Of a stretch of DNA of 64,000 nucleotides, positions 11,971 to 22,271 are shown piece after piece. The notes below the pieces were generated by a model. That model did no database searches. It was not told the origin of the DNA and saw only the letters and a list, made by a program, of their open reading frames with translations. Origin of the DNA: Adineta steineri (lineage: Eukaryota > Rotifera > Eurotatoria > Adinetida > Adinetidae); contig CAJNOI010000014.1 of NCBI GenBank assembly GCA_905250115.1, positions 553,555 to 617,554 of the forward strand. Direction: 5' to 3'. Both the position numbers and the translations under genes were made by a program. Positions within the stretch are counted from its first letter, which is position 1. Every line of letters starts with the position of its first letter.

Positions 11971-13362
11971 TATGATCTGTTGAATTATTTTCAGACGCTA
12001 GTAAGTACAATTTTATTTTGTATATGAAGAACTGTTTGAATAGTTCCTTCGACACGAACTGATTTATTTCAGCAGGTCAATTTGTAAGATTGATATACTG
12101 AGTTGGTAGAGAATTTTATTCAGTGACAAAATCAATTCACCTGAAATACTTCTGACAAACTCAATACAAATAAAAACATTAATATCATAATAGTATAAGT
12201 ATATATACCTCTATTCAATCATACCACTAATATCTGTAGATTTTCAGTTTTTCTACAAAATAATTTCTTTTAAAGAGACTTGTTTTGTTGCAAACTCACA
12301 TTCTTCATTATATATAAATCATTTAAAGAACACTAACCATGTCTAAAAATTAAGTCATAATATCAGATGTGATGTCAGCTAGATAAATGATTAAAATTTG
12401 ATTTTGAAAAGTAAACGAGATATATTTTCTATTCCTTTCATGTGTAATATCATATTTAACTTCGAAAGAATAGTTTAATTCTATGTTAAATGAAATAGTT
12501 TTAATATATATAAACACGCTAACTGTTAATCATTTGTCAATTGAAAAGAGAGATAAAGTAAAGTGTAAAATTTTAATTGTTAAAATTGTTTTGTAAAAAT
12601 ATTTCTTAAGAATATAGAATATTTGTATGCATTATTTGCATATCATCTTGTATTTTTATATTCTGTCAAAGATATAAAACAGAAATAATATCTAACTTTG
12701 ATATAAAGTAAAAAATAGATATGAAATGTTCAACATTGTAGAATAGGATGCATTCTCTTTCAGTCTTGACAAGAAACATTTGTAACATCGATCGAACAGA
12801 TGGTCTTCTAATATTCACTTCAGTTCTTCTTTCATTAACATCGATTCTCATTTTATCAAACTCTTAGATTCTAAACTTTATCTACTAGCAGAAGTGCAAT
12901 CTTTTATTCTAGTAAATCTACCATCGATTAGATATCGAACTATTCAACTATTTCTTTAACTTTCATTGGACATGTCAATATTCTTTCTATTTTCATCATT
13001 GCAGTAGCTGTTATGGCATTAACACTTACTTGTGTAAAAAGAATGAATAGAAATGAAATTCAGCTGCTTCTTCTGTTACTATTTATTTGTCGTTCAAAGT
13101 GTGGACATGAAAAAATTGTATTACCATTTTTTTCCTATTCTCTCTCTTCCTTTTTCTTTCCACCAGTTATAGGCATTCAATCTCACTATATCAAGTAAAT
13201 TCTGTGCATAAAATGTAAATGTAAGAATGAAAAAAACTGGTAAAACTCATTCAAAGAAAAAGAACATCTCTCTTCCTTCTCAAGGTGTTTTTTTCTTGTT
13301 CGCGAGAAAATGCGTTTATGCTTAGACGGTGAGAGAGTGGGCGGTTGTGCTTGTAAATAATT

Positions 13363-15248
13363 TTTTTATTTTTTATTTTTATTTATTTAGGCAGTAATAA
13401 GACTGACGACCGTCAAGGTCCTTACAGTACACAAGTAAAGATTAAAGAGAAAGTGAGAAAGAAAGAAAAAGTAATATAAATATGTATAAGTGTAACATTA
13501 GACAGAATAAGAGAGGTAAGAAGGAAAAAGATCAAGAAAATGAGGAGAGAAAACAAATGTGAAGCAGATAGTTTACAACAGCCACAATAGCATTAAAAGA
13601 TAACAGTGAGTTGAAAGGAAGACTAATACTCAATCTTCGGCTCCGAGTGGAGACGAAGACACGAAAACTCACGGGATACATGTGTTTCATCAGTCTGGTA
13701 AAATGTCTATTTATTATTGAACTGTAGAAGTGGATATTTTTGTTGCAGCTGGATAATTCTACCTTCTTTTTGTTCATCTGAATGTTGCATAGCGATCCGC
13801 ACTTCATTGCATATGGTTTCGACTTCGTTTCTTGATGCTTGATTACGAGATGTTGCTGCGATAGCTTTGCTAATGTCTATAAATGCGGGTAGCAAAACGT
13901 TTACGATTATATTCCTGGTTGAGCTGTTTTTGATTCCTTGTTCAGCGTACCTATAGTTGAGTTCCGAAGAGAGAACATCGATTTGTTCTTCAGCGTCGAT
14001 GAGACGTTTTTCCAATTGACTAACTTTATTAGATATTTTTATATTCAGGTCGAGGAACGATTCTTTCACTTCATCCAGCTTCTTGTTGATAGAGATCAAT
14101 TGAGTTTGAAGTTCTGGTGTAATAACTGACGTAGTGGGTTGAGCTGTAGTTGTCGATGGCTGCAGGCGCTTAGCTGCTTTTGCATAAGAAAACGTGATAT
14201 TCGGTTGATGCTGTTGTTTTTGCTTTTCTGCACGTAAATGTTGGACAACAGGACAATTTGACTGACCTGGATAATGATGACCATTACAGTTTACGCACCT
14301 GATATCGTTTGAGCATTCTCCTTCATGCTGTTGACTACATCGACCACACCGCTTCGAATTCTTACAGTGCCGAGCAAGATGACCATGTTCATAACAGTTA
14401 TAACAAATAGGAGATATTCGAGTTGGAAGATGATATTCTTTAACAGCATGACGACCATGACCAATGTTGATGAAACTGTTTTTAAGAAATGTAACGATGT
14501 ACGATGATGATGATGTATCTAGACGAATAGATGGTATGGGATTTCCATCTCTACCATACATACGTACAATATTACGAACCGAACCATTTCCGTAACTATC
14601 TTCTATTTCATTTTTAATTTCCGGGAGCTGCCATGAAAGTGGTACATCCCGGACGACGATTGAATGATGTGGAGGAACACGAATAGGTGGAACAACTGTG
14701 ATCGGTTGATTAACGAGATGTGTAGGCCAATCGACAGCAACGAGTGTATCGTACGATTCTACGTCTTGTGCATGTAATTGTAGATGACCTTGAAAGCCGA
14801 AACGAGTTAGAACATGTAGACGAGTTAGATCAATTGACGATGAAGATTTCTTCCAGAAAGTAAAGAGTTCTTTTTCCAGTTGAAGTTCAGATTTCGAAGG
14901 CCTTTGTTGAAATTTTATAGTAAATGGAGAGAAAGACGTTTTTTCCTTTTCTGTTCTCTCTCTGTACACGTTGTTGTTTTTGCCCTGGTTGACCTTTTCA
15001 TTATTATTTTGATTGTTTGAATTTACCAGTGCCTGTTGCGCGATTTCGATTAAAGTTTTGTGAAGTGTATTCGGAGTAAACGATCGATTTTTGTTGACTT
15101 CACTAATATCAGGAAATAGACTATTTTCAGCTTGAATTTCCATTTTGGTCGATGATTCATCACCGTCGTTGTCGACGGAGTTAAAAGGAGAAGAAGAACG
15201 ATATATAGTAGACACGTCTAATCGATAGCGTGTAGAACGAAGGAATGA
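13363..15248 (-). mobile_element. ORF1-only non-LTR retroelement (HAL1-like) with target-site duplication
   Basis: The insertion is bounded by the 16-bp direct repeat gtgcttgtaaataatt at 13347-13362 and 15249-15264. The empty site is present in copy B of the duplication (about 17144-17158). On the minus strand it has a short 5' leader (about 105 nt), one ORF with zinc knuckles, a 3' UTR of about 330 nt and an A-rich tail of TAAATAAATAAAAA type (13363-13390). No endonuclease or reverse-transcriptase frame is present. This matches a 'half-a-LINE' that keeps ORF1 and the 3' end and would depend on an autonomous partner for mobility (inference). Confidence 0.85.
13707..15143 (-). CDS. non-LTR retrotransposon ORF1 (gag-like, CCHC zinc knuckles)
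   Basis: A 478-residue frame starting at MEIQAENS. The frame stays open upstream to 15320, but that part lies outside the element, so the inner ATG is chosen. The N-terminal half is disordered and polar. A central region of about 150 residues resembles the nucleic-acid-binding domain of Jockey/CR1-type ORF1 proteins (VVRDVPLSW...IVRMYGRDGNPIPSIRL). Three clustered Cys motifs follow: CYNCYEHGHLARHC, then CGRCSQQHEGEC, then CVNCNGHHYPGQSNC. A predicted coiled coil (LISINKKLDEVKESFLDLNI to LEKRLIDAEEQI) lies near the C-terminus. Such proteins bind element RNA and chaperone reverse transcription. The frame is intact, which suggests recent insertion. Confidence 0.85.
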   Translation of the reverse strand: MEIQAENSLFPDISEVNKNRSFTPNTLHKTLIEIAQQALVNSNNQNNNEKVNQGKNNNVYRERTEKEKTSFSPFTIKFQQRPSKSELQLEKELFTFWKKSSSSIDLTRLHVLTRFGFQGHLQLHAQDVESYDTLVAVDWPTHLVNQPITVVPPIRVPPHHSIVVRDVPLSWQLPEIKNEIEDSYGNGSVRNIVRMYGRDGNPIPSIRLDTSSSSYIVTFLKNSFINIGHGRHAVKEYHLPTRISPICYNCYEHGHLARHCKNSKRCGRCSQQHEGECSNDIRCVNCNGHHYPGQSNCPVVQHLRAEKQKQQHQPNITFSYAKAAKRLQPSTTTAQPTTSVITPELQTQLISINKKLDEVKESFLDLNIKISNKVSQLEKRLIDAEEQIDVLSSELNYRYAEQGIKNSSTRNIIVNVLLPAFIDISKAIAATSRNQASRNEVETICNEVRIAMQHSDEQKEGRIIQLQQKYPLLQFNNK

Positions 15249-15440
15249 GTGCTTGTAAATAATTATTTTCTGCTTGCATAGGATTTTTTTTCCAGTAGCG
15301 AATAACATAAACAATGCCATATTTTGTATAACACGGTTTCTCTCATTTATTTCTTCTGCAGAGAAGAAAATCCTTCCTTGCCAATAACAATGATTACCTC
15401 AAAGGATATGAATGTTGATTATCCATCTATATCTGCACCT

Positions 15441-15771
15441 ATCCACGTCCTCAAGATGGTTTTTTAAGCCAATAAGGTGAATTGTTCTACCTCCAAGACT
15501 TACTTACTCAATCTCTGTTGAACGATCTATCACAAATACAATAATTTCTAGTTACCATAAACATATCTTAAGCGTTCTGTTGATCCTCATGCACTAGCAT
15601 GATCAAGATAACTATCTTTTATTTAAAAGCTGAATATATCTTCAATTTTGAAAGATTTTGAAGAAATTCGATCAATATTTATCAGACTTTGACATGAAAA
15701 GACTAAAATTTGAAATAGTATTAATTATCTAAGAAAAAGACACTTTTACACTCATACTCTCAAATTCGGAA
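15441..15771. other. intergenic spacer
   Basis: AT-rich spacer ending in cacactca-type sequence. No coding signal was seen. Confidence 0.35.
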
Positions 15772-16478
15772 TCATACTATGCTCCTTTCATTTCTTCCTC
15801 GCATAAACTCATTATAAGATGGTGGCAGTTTGGTTTGTGTTTGCATAGTGATAGACATTGAGTTTAGTTGTATCACATCATCGTATGGCGGTGGTGAACT
15901 TGAGATAGATTGACTTTCTGAAGTTGTTACTGTTGTTCTACGAAATTCTGGAAGATTATAAGATAGCCGTGGTAGAGAATAGTGCTGCATTGTATTCCAT
16001 GTTGTATTGTGTTATTATATGTTGATGGTACTTGTAGATTATTTTGCACAAGTGAAGTTAATCTCGTTCTGCTATTATCATTATGTGCGTTTTGAAATGA
16101 TGGTTGACTAACGAAACCAATTGAATTTACTATTGATGAATATGTCATCAGAGAATGTATTTCGAAACAGCGTGGTCTGCTATTGTCTATATGCTGCCAT
16201 CTCAATTCTCAATGTTCTATTTGTGATTGTTCTGGATTGATACTGTTAGCAATTGGACGATTGTCACTTTGACGGCAACATCCACGTTCGTCACAAGCGC
16301 CCCAGATTGTCATAATAAAGAACACTAAGATTGATATTCCGATTCCGATTCCATAAAGTAGAGTCATGATATTTGATGATGTCTCATCCATTAAAAGTAC
16401 GACAATGCTTGACCTATAAAGATCCAAATATTTAATAAGTAATAAGAAGAGCATGCACAGAAACGATTTGTTATACAA
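15772..16478 (-). pseudogene. small single-pass membrane protein with PPxY motifs, disrupted
   Basis: Three minus-strand frames line up as one gene. The 5' frame encodes a short N-terminus (MDETSS from 16388, or from further upstream) and a TM helix (GIGIGISILVFFIMTIWG) with a Cys cluster (GACDERGCCRQ). A TGA at 16209-16211 interrupts it, but the same frame reopens to about 15990. A frame change near 15985 is then needed to reach the tail, which carries two WW-domain ligands, PPPYDD and PPSYNEF. TM plus Cys plus PPxY tails are typical of small adaptors that recruit Nedd4-family E3 ligases (WBP1/VOPP1-like in layout; homology not shown). One stop and one frameshift suggest decay, although sequencing error cannot be excluded. 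No GT-AG intron removes both lesions. Confidence 0.5.
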
Positions 16479-16610
16479 TGTATGATTTTATTTCACGTTC
16501 AACAAAACACTAAGAAGACTTCATTTTCATATTCTTATTGTTTAAAATCTAGACAAAGAAACGAATCTCAATGATAAGAATGTAAGAAATACGTATCAAT
16601 CGATGGACAT

Positions 16611-16810
16611 TTGAGGGTGGGTGTGGGTGTGGGTGTGGATGTAGCTATGGGTGAAGCTGTGGGTGTAGCTGTAGATGAGGTTGCGGGTGTAGCTGTGGGT
16701 AAAGCTGTGGACGGGATGGGGGGAGGGTGTGGGTGTGGGTGGGTGAGTGGGGTGGGGATGGGGGTGTGAATGTAGCTGTGGATGAAGTTGTATATGTACG
16801 TATGGGTGTC
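16611..16810. repeat. telomere-like GGGTGT minisatellite
   Basis: It begins gagggtgggtgtgggtgtgg, i.e. several copies of GGGTGT (a permutation of TGTGGG). It then degenerates into a roughly 12-bp unit of tgtagctgtggg type and a G-rich run. The minus-strand Pro/Thr/His frame across it is a by-product of the repeat. Confidence 0.8.
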
Positions 16811-17034
16811 TCTTCGCTTAGTTTATCTCCTCGGTAGTGAGCGGCGTAGAGTTGCGAAGAAAAATATTTCGGAGTTGAAATTGGAGTAGAGAAAACTTTT
16901 TTGTCGAAGTCTGAGCTGGGTTTCGGAGTTGTTTTTTTTAGTCCGTGGTCTACTACCACCCAGTCAGCTTCTGTCGCATTTTACACTCGCATCCACAACC
17001 AAACCTAAACCCTTGCCTATTACGAGTGAAAACC

Positions 17035-17350
17035 CTAGCGAAACTCATTCAAAGAAAAAGAACATCACTGTCTCCCTTCTCAAGGTGTTTTTTTCTTGTT
17101 CGCGAGACAACGCGTTTCTGTTTAAATGGAGAGAGTCGGCAATTGTGCTTGTAAATAACTATATTCTGCTTCCATCGTATTTTGTGTCAATAGAGAATAA
17201 CATAAACACTGTCACACTTTGTATGACTCTATTTTTCCCGCATGCACTGCTTTTACAGAGAATAAAGCTCTTCCTTGTTAACAACGTTGACTATTTCAAA
17301 AGGTATGGGTATTGATAATTCATCTATACCTAGATCCATATGCACACTCT
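17035..17350. repeat. local duplication, copy B (empty site)
   Basis: Paralogue of 13233-13362 plus 15249-15440 without the retroelement. It reads gtgcttgtaaataactatat across the position of the insertion, which defines the element's ends exactly. Confidence 0.85.
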
Positions 17351-17923
17351 CAAATTTTATAAACATTTGCATTTTGAATTTATTCCTGCTAATATAGTTT
17401 CAAACTTTTCTTTTATACTTCTCACTTTTACATAAGATTGAGTAACATTTATTTTCTGTGGTCGTATTATTTTTCAAGGTCTTATTTCAGTATCATATGT
17501 AGTTAGTAAGCATAGGAGAACTCCATTTCTTCTTTTGTCATTGATTTAATTATGTTTTTTTTAATCGACTATTTTTATATATTTCCAGACGACTTTCATG
17601 CATTTAGTATGTCTTTTTTAATGATCGACAAAATCATTTGACAATCACCTTTTATCTAAATTATGTAATGTTAAAAATTGTTTCATCAGTTTTTTATATT
17701 TTTGAAACATAAATGTTCAATAATAGCAGTAGAATTAAAACACAATGTTGAAAGGTAAAATAATGAATGATATTCGTAAGCTTGTTTAGAATCAAGCAGT
17801 ATTGAAAACAGTTATATCAATACAAATTATTATATATTTGTATGAAAAAGAAGAGAAACAAAATGTTATATTATAATTTATCAAAATTTGTTTTATATAG
17901 TAACTGTTTTAATAAGTTTTTTT
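17351..17923. other. intergenic stretch
   Basis: AT-rich. Nothing was recognised. Confidence 0.35.
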
Positions 17924-18427
17924 CTATTTTGAAAAAGAATTCATTACAATATGTCCAGTTAATCGAAGACCACCAAGAGAATAAATAACAATACCAGAAA
18001 GTGTACCGATTATATTTAACAATGCAGTCATATTTGAATCGTATCGTGCACTTAAATAATCACCTTGAAGTTTTTTTGTTTTTGTTTGACGAGACATACC
18101 AACTGCATAGACACCAATGAAAGTGAAACAGAATAGCATAGTAAAAATTGACCATATTCTATACTCTTTTATATCATGAATATTTTCTGAATGTAAATTA
18201 TAATCATTGCTATCATCATGAATACATACAATTGGTGTTATTTCGTTATTTTCACAAATAGATGTAGACGTCGGTAAATGTTGAGAAGAATTTTGATTAG
18301 GTTCAACGTTTATTTGTGTATAACTCAATAATGGTTGATTTATCACTATACCATCATTTAGTTGTTGTGTATGAACAACTTCATTTGATGGAATAGAATT
18401 CACATTATCTGTATTAATAGTTGACAT
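17924..18427 (-). CDS. CD225/dispanin (IFITM-like) membrane protein
   Basis: An intronless frame of 167 residues from the ATG at 18427. The N-terminal ~90 residues are polar, Asn/Ser-rich and unstructured. The C-terminal half matches the CD225 domain: WSIFTMLFCFTFIGVYAVG (first membrane segment), then a basic loop with SRQTKTKKLQGDYLSARYDS, then LLNIIGTLSGIVIYSLGG (second segment). In IFITM and other dispanins this is the WSIFnxlf...aYSVKSRD.k..GD...A...s..A..lN block. Family members sit in endosomal or plasma membranes and affect membrane curvature and fusion, or bind neuronal proteins (PRRT2, SynDIG). Which role applies here is unknown. The usual Cys pair for palmitoylation is reduced to one Cys in the first segment. 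Confidence 0.75.
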   Translation of the reverse strand: MSTINTDNVNSIPSNEVVHTQQLNDGIVINQPLLSYTQINVEPNQNSSQHLPTSTSICENNEITPIVCIHDDSNDYNLHSENIHDIKEYRIWSIFTMLFCFTFIGVYAVGMSRQTKTKKLQGDYLSARYDSNMTALLNIIGTLSGIVIYSLGGLRLTGHIVMNSFSK

Positions 18428-21248
18428 ATTCAATCTACTAATGTTTGTGCTCTATAAAAAATAAAAACAAGTATATACAATTCTCATAACTATAGTATCT
18501 TCATTCTTTTTCTTCTGTCTATATAAGTAGAAGTTTTCTCATTGAGTAATTTTAGAAACTAAAGTAAATCATGTCTAAACATGCTTATTTACTAGATAAA
18601 TTTTCTGACTTTATTCATGACTTTTGCTACATAGACCTCTGAACAAATAAAAAACTCAGCAACGTCTTCTATTGATTTGTGTCAAAATATATATATTTTT
18701 TAAATTATGACATTCAAAATTAATATCAAAAACACGTTTGATAAATATTAGATATAGGTGATACTCGACTTTAATGTTACTAAATCACGATGAGACTAAA
18801 ATTACGTCTGTTTTTTTTTTGAAAAATGAAATGATGAAGTTTTTTTTACGATCAATACTGCGGCTGGCGCTTTGGAATAGTTATATCAATAACGTGTTTT
18901 CATATCTAGTTTTTAAAAAGAAGTCAGATGGCGATATTTTGATTTTTTGAATTCATCACATGTGAATCAATTACTGCAGTCGATTGTAAACTACGCCTAT
19001 AAGTAGTTTGATAGCAAATATTTCTGAGTTAATAGATTACGTTCAGTTGACCGATTATTGAATCATTACAAAACGCGACGTACTCTAAATGTTCCCTCAT
19101 CGTTTATGATTTTTTTTGTTGTTGATGTAATAAAAGCTCTATTTTAATGCTTTAGAATGTTTATATTAACTTGACACAATTATTCTAATTTGCCTAAGGT
19201 CATTTTATATATAAACCATATCTCTTTCTTTTAAAATAAACAGGATAAGTATAGTCAGTTGTATATATATGTTAACATTTGTTTGAAGTATTCAAATATT
19301 TTGCTTTGCCATTATTACATCATCATTAGGTTACATCCTTCTATACACTTCTCAACCTTTCCTCCACTGTCGACATAATATAACAGATAAATATTGCTTT
19401 TCTTATTCGAAATTTTTACTGAATCCAAAAAATAAATCTATGTATAGTGATTCATCAACAAAAAATTATTGTGATTTGATTGGAGTAATTTAATTACAAG
19501 CTATTCGGTTCTGATTAAAACACGAGGAATAATGTACACGCTATCATTTGATCTTTTCTTTTTTGTATGTATTATACTCATGTTTCAGACAAAAGTTAAT
19601 ATATAAAATGGCGTATAGAATCAGAGCATTGAATGAGATATAGTCGGATAATTTGATCATATTTAAAATACGATGTGCTTACCAAAGTTAGAATGAGATT
19701 TGTCTACAGAGATTAACACTTACATGTTTATAGAAAAAAATAGAGATATAAAATGATTACATTCAATTATATGTAAACGTGCTATTAAAATGTCTTTCAA
19801 AATAAACTAGATTCGTGTTAAGAATATATTACCTGTAAAGCTTCAAAATAAATTTATAAGCGAATTTTCTACAAACTTAAATAAATAGTCCAAAAACAAA
19901 ACTATCTTGTTAATTTTTTTGTTGAATAATAGTTGAATAGAAAATTAGTTATTTACAGGAAATAAATTCAATGTATCATTATCTTATATAGTGTTGTGTT
20001 CTTTTCTCAATTTAGCAGTTGTATGTTACATATATATATATATATAATTACTTCTTTTCCTGCGCTCAGACGCTTCAATAAATAATAATTCTTATCTTTG
20101 TTGACCCTAGTTTTTTTCTTTCATCTCTATAAGGTCATTCCATGTTATTTAAATAAATAAACAACAGTTGATTATACTACACACACATATATATATGTAG
20201 CGATTTGTCTAATGTACTAGTTAATAACCGAATGAAAAGATTTATGGTAACTATAACTAGTAGTGTAAAGAGAAAATAATTTTCCAATCATTTTTCTAAA
20301 GTATCAATGTATTTTCGATCGTCTAGTTAAATCTTTATAACTATTACACGATGATTTTGTCGATCCTTTGATTTAATTGTTATTCATATTCCATCGAACG
20401 TTTTATTGTATGACTTTTTGCTATTTTTATTTTATCCCCTCCGGTTCTTTTCTTTTTCTTTTTTTTTCTTCTTATTCTTCTTATTCTTCTTCTTCTTCTT
20501 TCTTGTAAGGAATAAATTGTCTTGAATAGACATAGCTGTTGTCAAACAAAAGACGCTAGAGAATTGAACATGTCACCATCGCTAACGAACAAAGAATAAT
20601 AATAGTTACAATAGTTATAAGGTTTTTTCTTTTTTTTTCTTCTATATATCTTCAACCTGTCTATTAATTCATGAACCTATTTTTTTATTATCAGTGAATT
20701 ATATATGAGTCGCACTTTTGCATTAACCTTTTTTTTTTTGACGACGAAACATCAATCTTTATACATATAGATTTATGGCGTAAAGAATATAGATGAAGGC
20801 GAGAATGATATTATATAAACATTCATGAAATGAATGGCATAGATGGATCATAGTTATATTACTGATTAGTTGATGTCGTCTATATTCTATCTGTTGATCT
20901 GGTGAATGTGTGCAAACTATTTCCGCTGTTAAGAACGATGTGCTAGCGGCAATTCTTTTCTTCTCTCTCTCTGTCTTTTTCTGTATCTTCATCGTTTTTT
21001 TCCTCTGTCTCTCTCCTGCTTGTTGTTATTCTTATTGATGTTGGGACACATTCAATCGATCGATCAGAAGAAGTAATGTGCATGCATTTATGGCAGAAAG
21101 TAATGTCTCTCTTTTTTTTCTCTTCACATCATTAAGATTTTTAAATCAGAGATTATCTTATTCAGTTAATGAGATATTCTTTTTTTTTCTTCTCTACATT
21201 TAATGATATATCTCTCTTTTATCCTTTTTCTATTATTAAGATACACGA
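18428..21248. other. long gene-free stretch
   Basis: AT-rich, about 2.8 kb. A CTT/CTTATT microsatellite lies near 20446-20505 and short TA runs near 20030-20047 and 20190-20200. The minus-strand frame 20759-20992 has no recognisable domain. Promoter and 5' sequences of the divergent flanking genes presumably lie here. Confidence 0.4.
20446..20505. repeat. pyrimidine (CTT)n microsatellite
   Basis: Imperfect run of cttctt/cttatt units following a T-rich tract. Confidence 0.7.
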
Positions 21249-22271
21249 ATGTTGTTACGTGCTGTTGATGTTCTCGACATTTATGTTGAACCATTCATTC
21301 ATTCTGGTTTCCGGTTACCAAATCAACCTTATTCATATTACTATCGATCACTTTTTTCTTTACATAATGAAACATTGTCTGTATGGATTCATTTACTTGG
21401 TACATTCATTCTAATTCAACAAATCTATCAACATATTATCTATTTATCAAATGAATCATATTCATCAGTTATATATATTTATATTATTTATAATTGTATC
21501 GGAGCTTGTATAATGTTATTATGTTCAGCTCAAGCACATTTATTACATTCGCGAACAGTTGCCGATCATATACGTTCATTTTATCTTGATTATTTTGGTA
21601 TTAATTTTTATGGTATTACATCGGGTATTGTACTTCGACGATTTTCACATAAACAAATTAATATGAATATAAAAATCGCAAAAGAATCTATTTCGAATGA
21701 TGAACCATATTATTTAATATTAGGTCTATTATCTTTATATTCATTGTCAATCGCTTGTTTTTGTAAAACATTCTATCGTCGACCGTATCCATTTTCTCAT
21801 AAGTTTCTCCAATGTTCTGGTGTTTTAACTGTTTATTTCTATCAAATTTGGCCAGTTTTAAAAAATTTATTTTCAAATTTTATCTTCTATTCCAATGAAA
21901 ATGAATTATTTGAATCCGAACAAAAAGCACTTTATTGGCATCTTATACAATTTAGTTCATTTATTTTAAGTGGTTTAATATTTGTTGGCAGAATACCCGA
22001 ACGTTTTTGTCCCGGTTCGTTTGATCTTTTTGGTCAATCACATCATGCTTTTCATTTAACTATATTTCTTATGGCTTATAGTCAAACAAATGCAGTTTTT
22101 GAAGATATGCGTTCTAAAACGACGAATATTACAGATTTAAATTATTTCAAAGATATTTTATATACTATAATAATTCTTATTTTACAGTTGCTTACAGTTA
22201 GTTTGTGGTTTCGTATTAGTCGGCCGACTATTGAACAACGATATGAAGTAGAATTAAAAAAACAATTGTAG
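21249..22271 (+). CDS. membrane progestin receptor-like PAQR protein
   Basis: A 340-residue intronless frame. It has the PAQR layout: an N-terminal motif EPFIHSGFR (family E..I..GYR), then NETLSVWIHLLG (family NE..N.WtHLxG) entering TM1, and CSAQAHLLHSRT with a YLDYFGI motif around TM2-3. Multiple TM helices follow, then IPERFCPGSFDLFGQSHHAF before the last segments. The conserved Ser/His, Asp and HxxxH-type residues form the zinc site of PAQR receptors; H, D and SHHAFH are present. The IPE.. .PG.FD..G.SH block and the extra C-terminal helix fit the mPR branch (PAQR5-9) rather than AdipoR. It probably sits in the plasma membrane as a steroid sensor; ligand specificity is inferred. Confidence 0.85.
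   Translation: MLLRAVDVLDIYVEPFIHSGFRLPNQPYSYYYRSLFSLHNETLSVWIHLLGTFILIQQIYQHIIYLSNESYSSVIYIYIIYNCIGACIMLLCSAQAHLLHSRTVADHIRSFYLDYFGINFYGITSGIVLRRFSHKQINMNIKIAKESISNDEPYYLILGLLSLYSLSIACFCKTFYRRPYPFSHKFLQCSGVLTVYFYQIWPVLKNLFSNFIFYSNENELFESEQKALYWHLIQFSSFILSGLIFVGRIPERFCPGSFDLFGQSHHAFHLTIFLMAYSQTNAVFEDMRSKTTNITDLNYFKDILYTIIILILQLLTVSLWFRISRPTIEQRYEVELKKQL

Larger units (their letters stand above)
10285..13230. other. mostly gene-free stretch
   Basis: AT-rich DNA. Only a possible small first exon (10813-10873, -), a G-rich/C-rich palindrome at 11921-11970 and weak open frames without family features (12666-12851 -, 13013-13198 +) are visible. Confidence 0.35.
13233..15440. repeat. local duplication, copy A (split by a retroelement)
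   Basis: The sequence 13233-13362 plus 15249-15440 aligns with 17035-17350. Shared blocks include ctcattcaaagaaaaagaac, aaggtgtttttttcttgttc, gtgcttgtaaataa and gaataacataaaca. Copy A carries an insertion of about 1.9 kb that copy B lacks. Confidence 0.85.

Noticed and set aside
12666..12851. 61-codon minus-strand frame (MRIDVNERRTEVNIRRPS...)
   Set aside because: Short and isolated, with no family match I can defend; left as unexplained.
15144..15320. Upstream ATG extension of the retroelement ORF1
   Set aside because: The part beyond 15248 lies outside the element, in host flanking DNA defined by the target-site duplication and the empty-site paralogue.
16645..16959. Pro/Thr/His-rich frame (-)
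   Set aside because: It is the translation of the GGGTGT minisatellite and has no gene structure.
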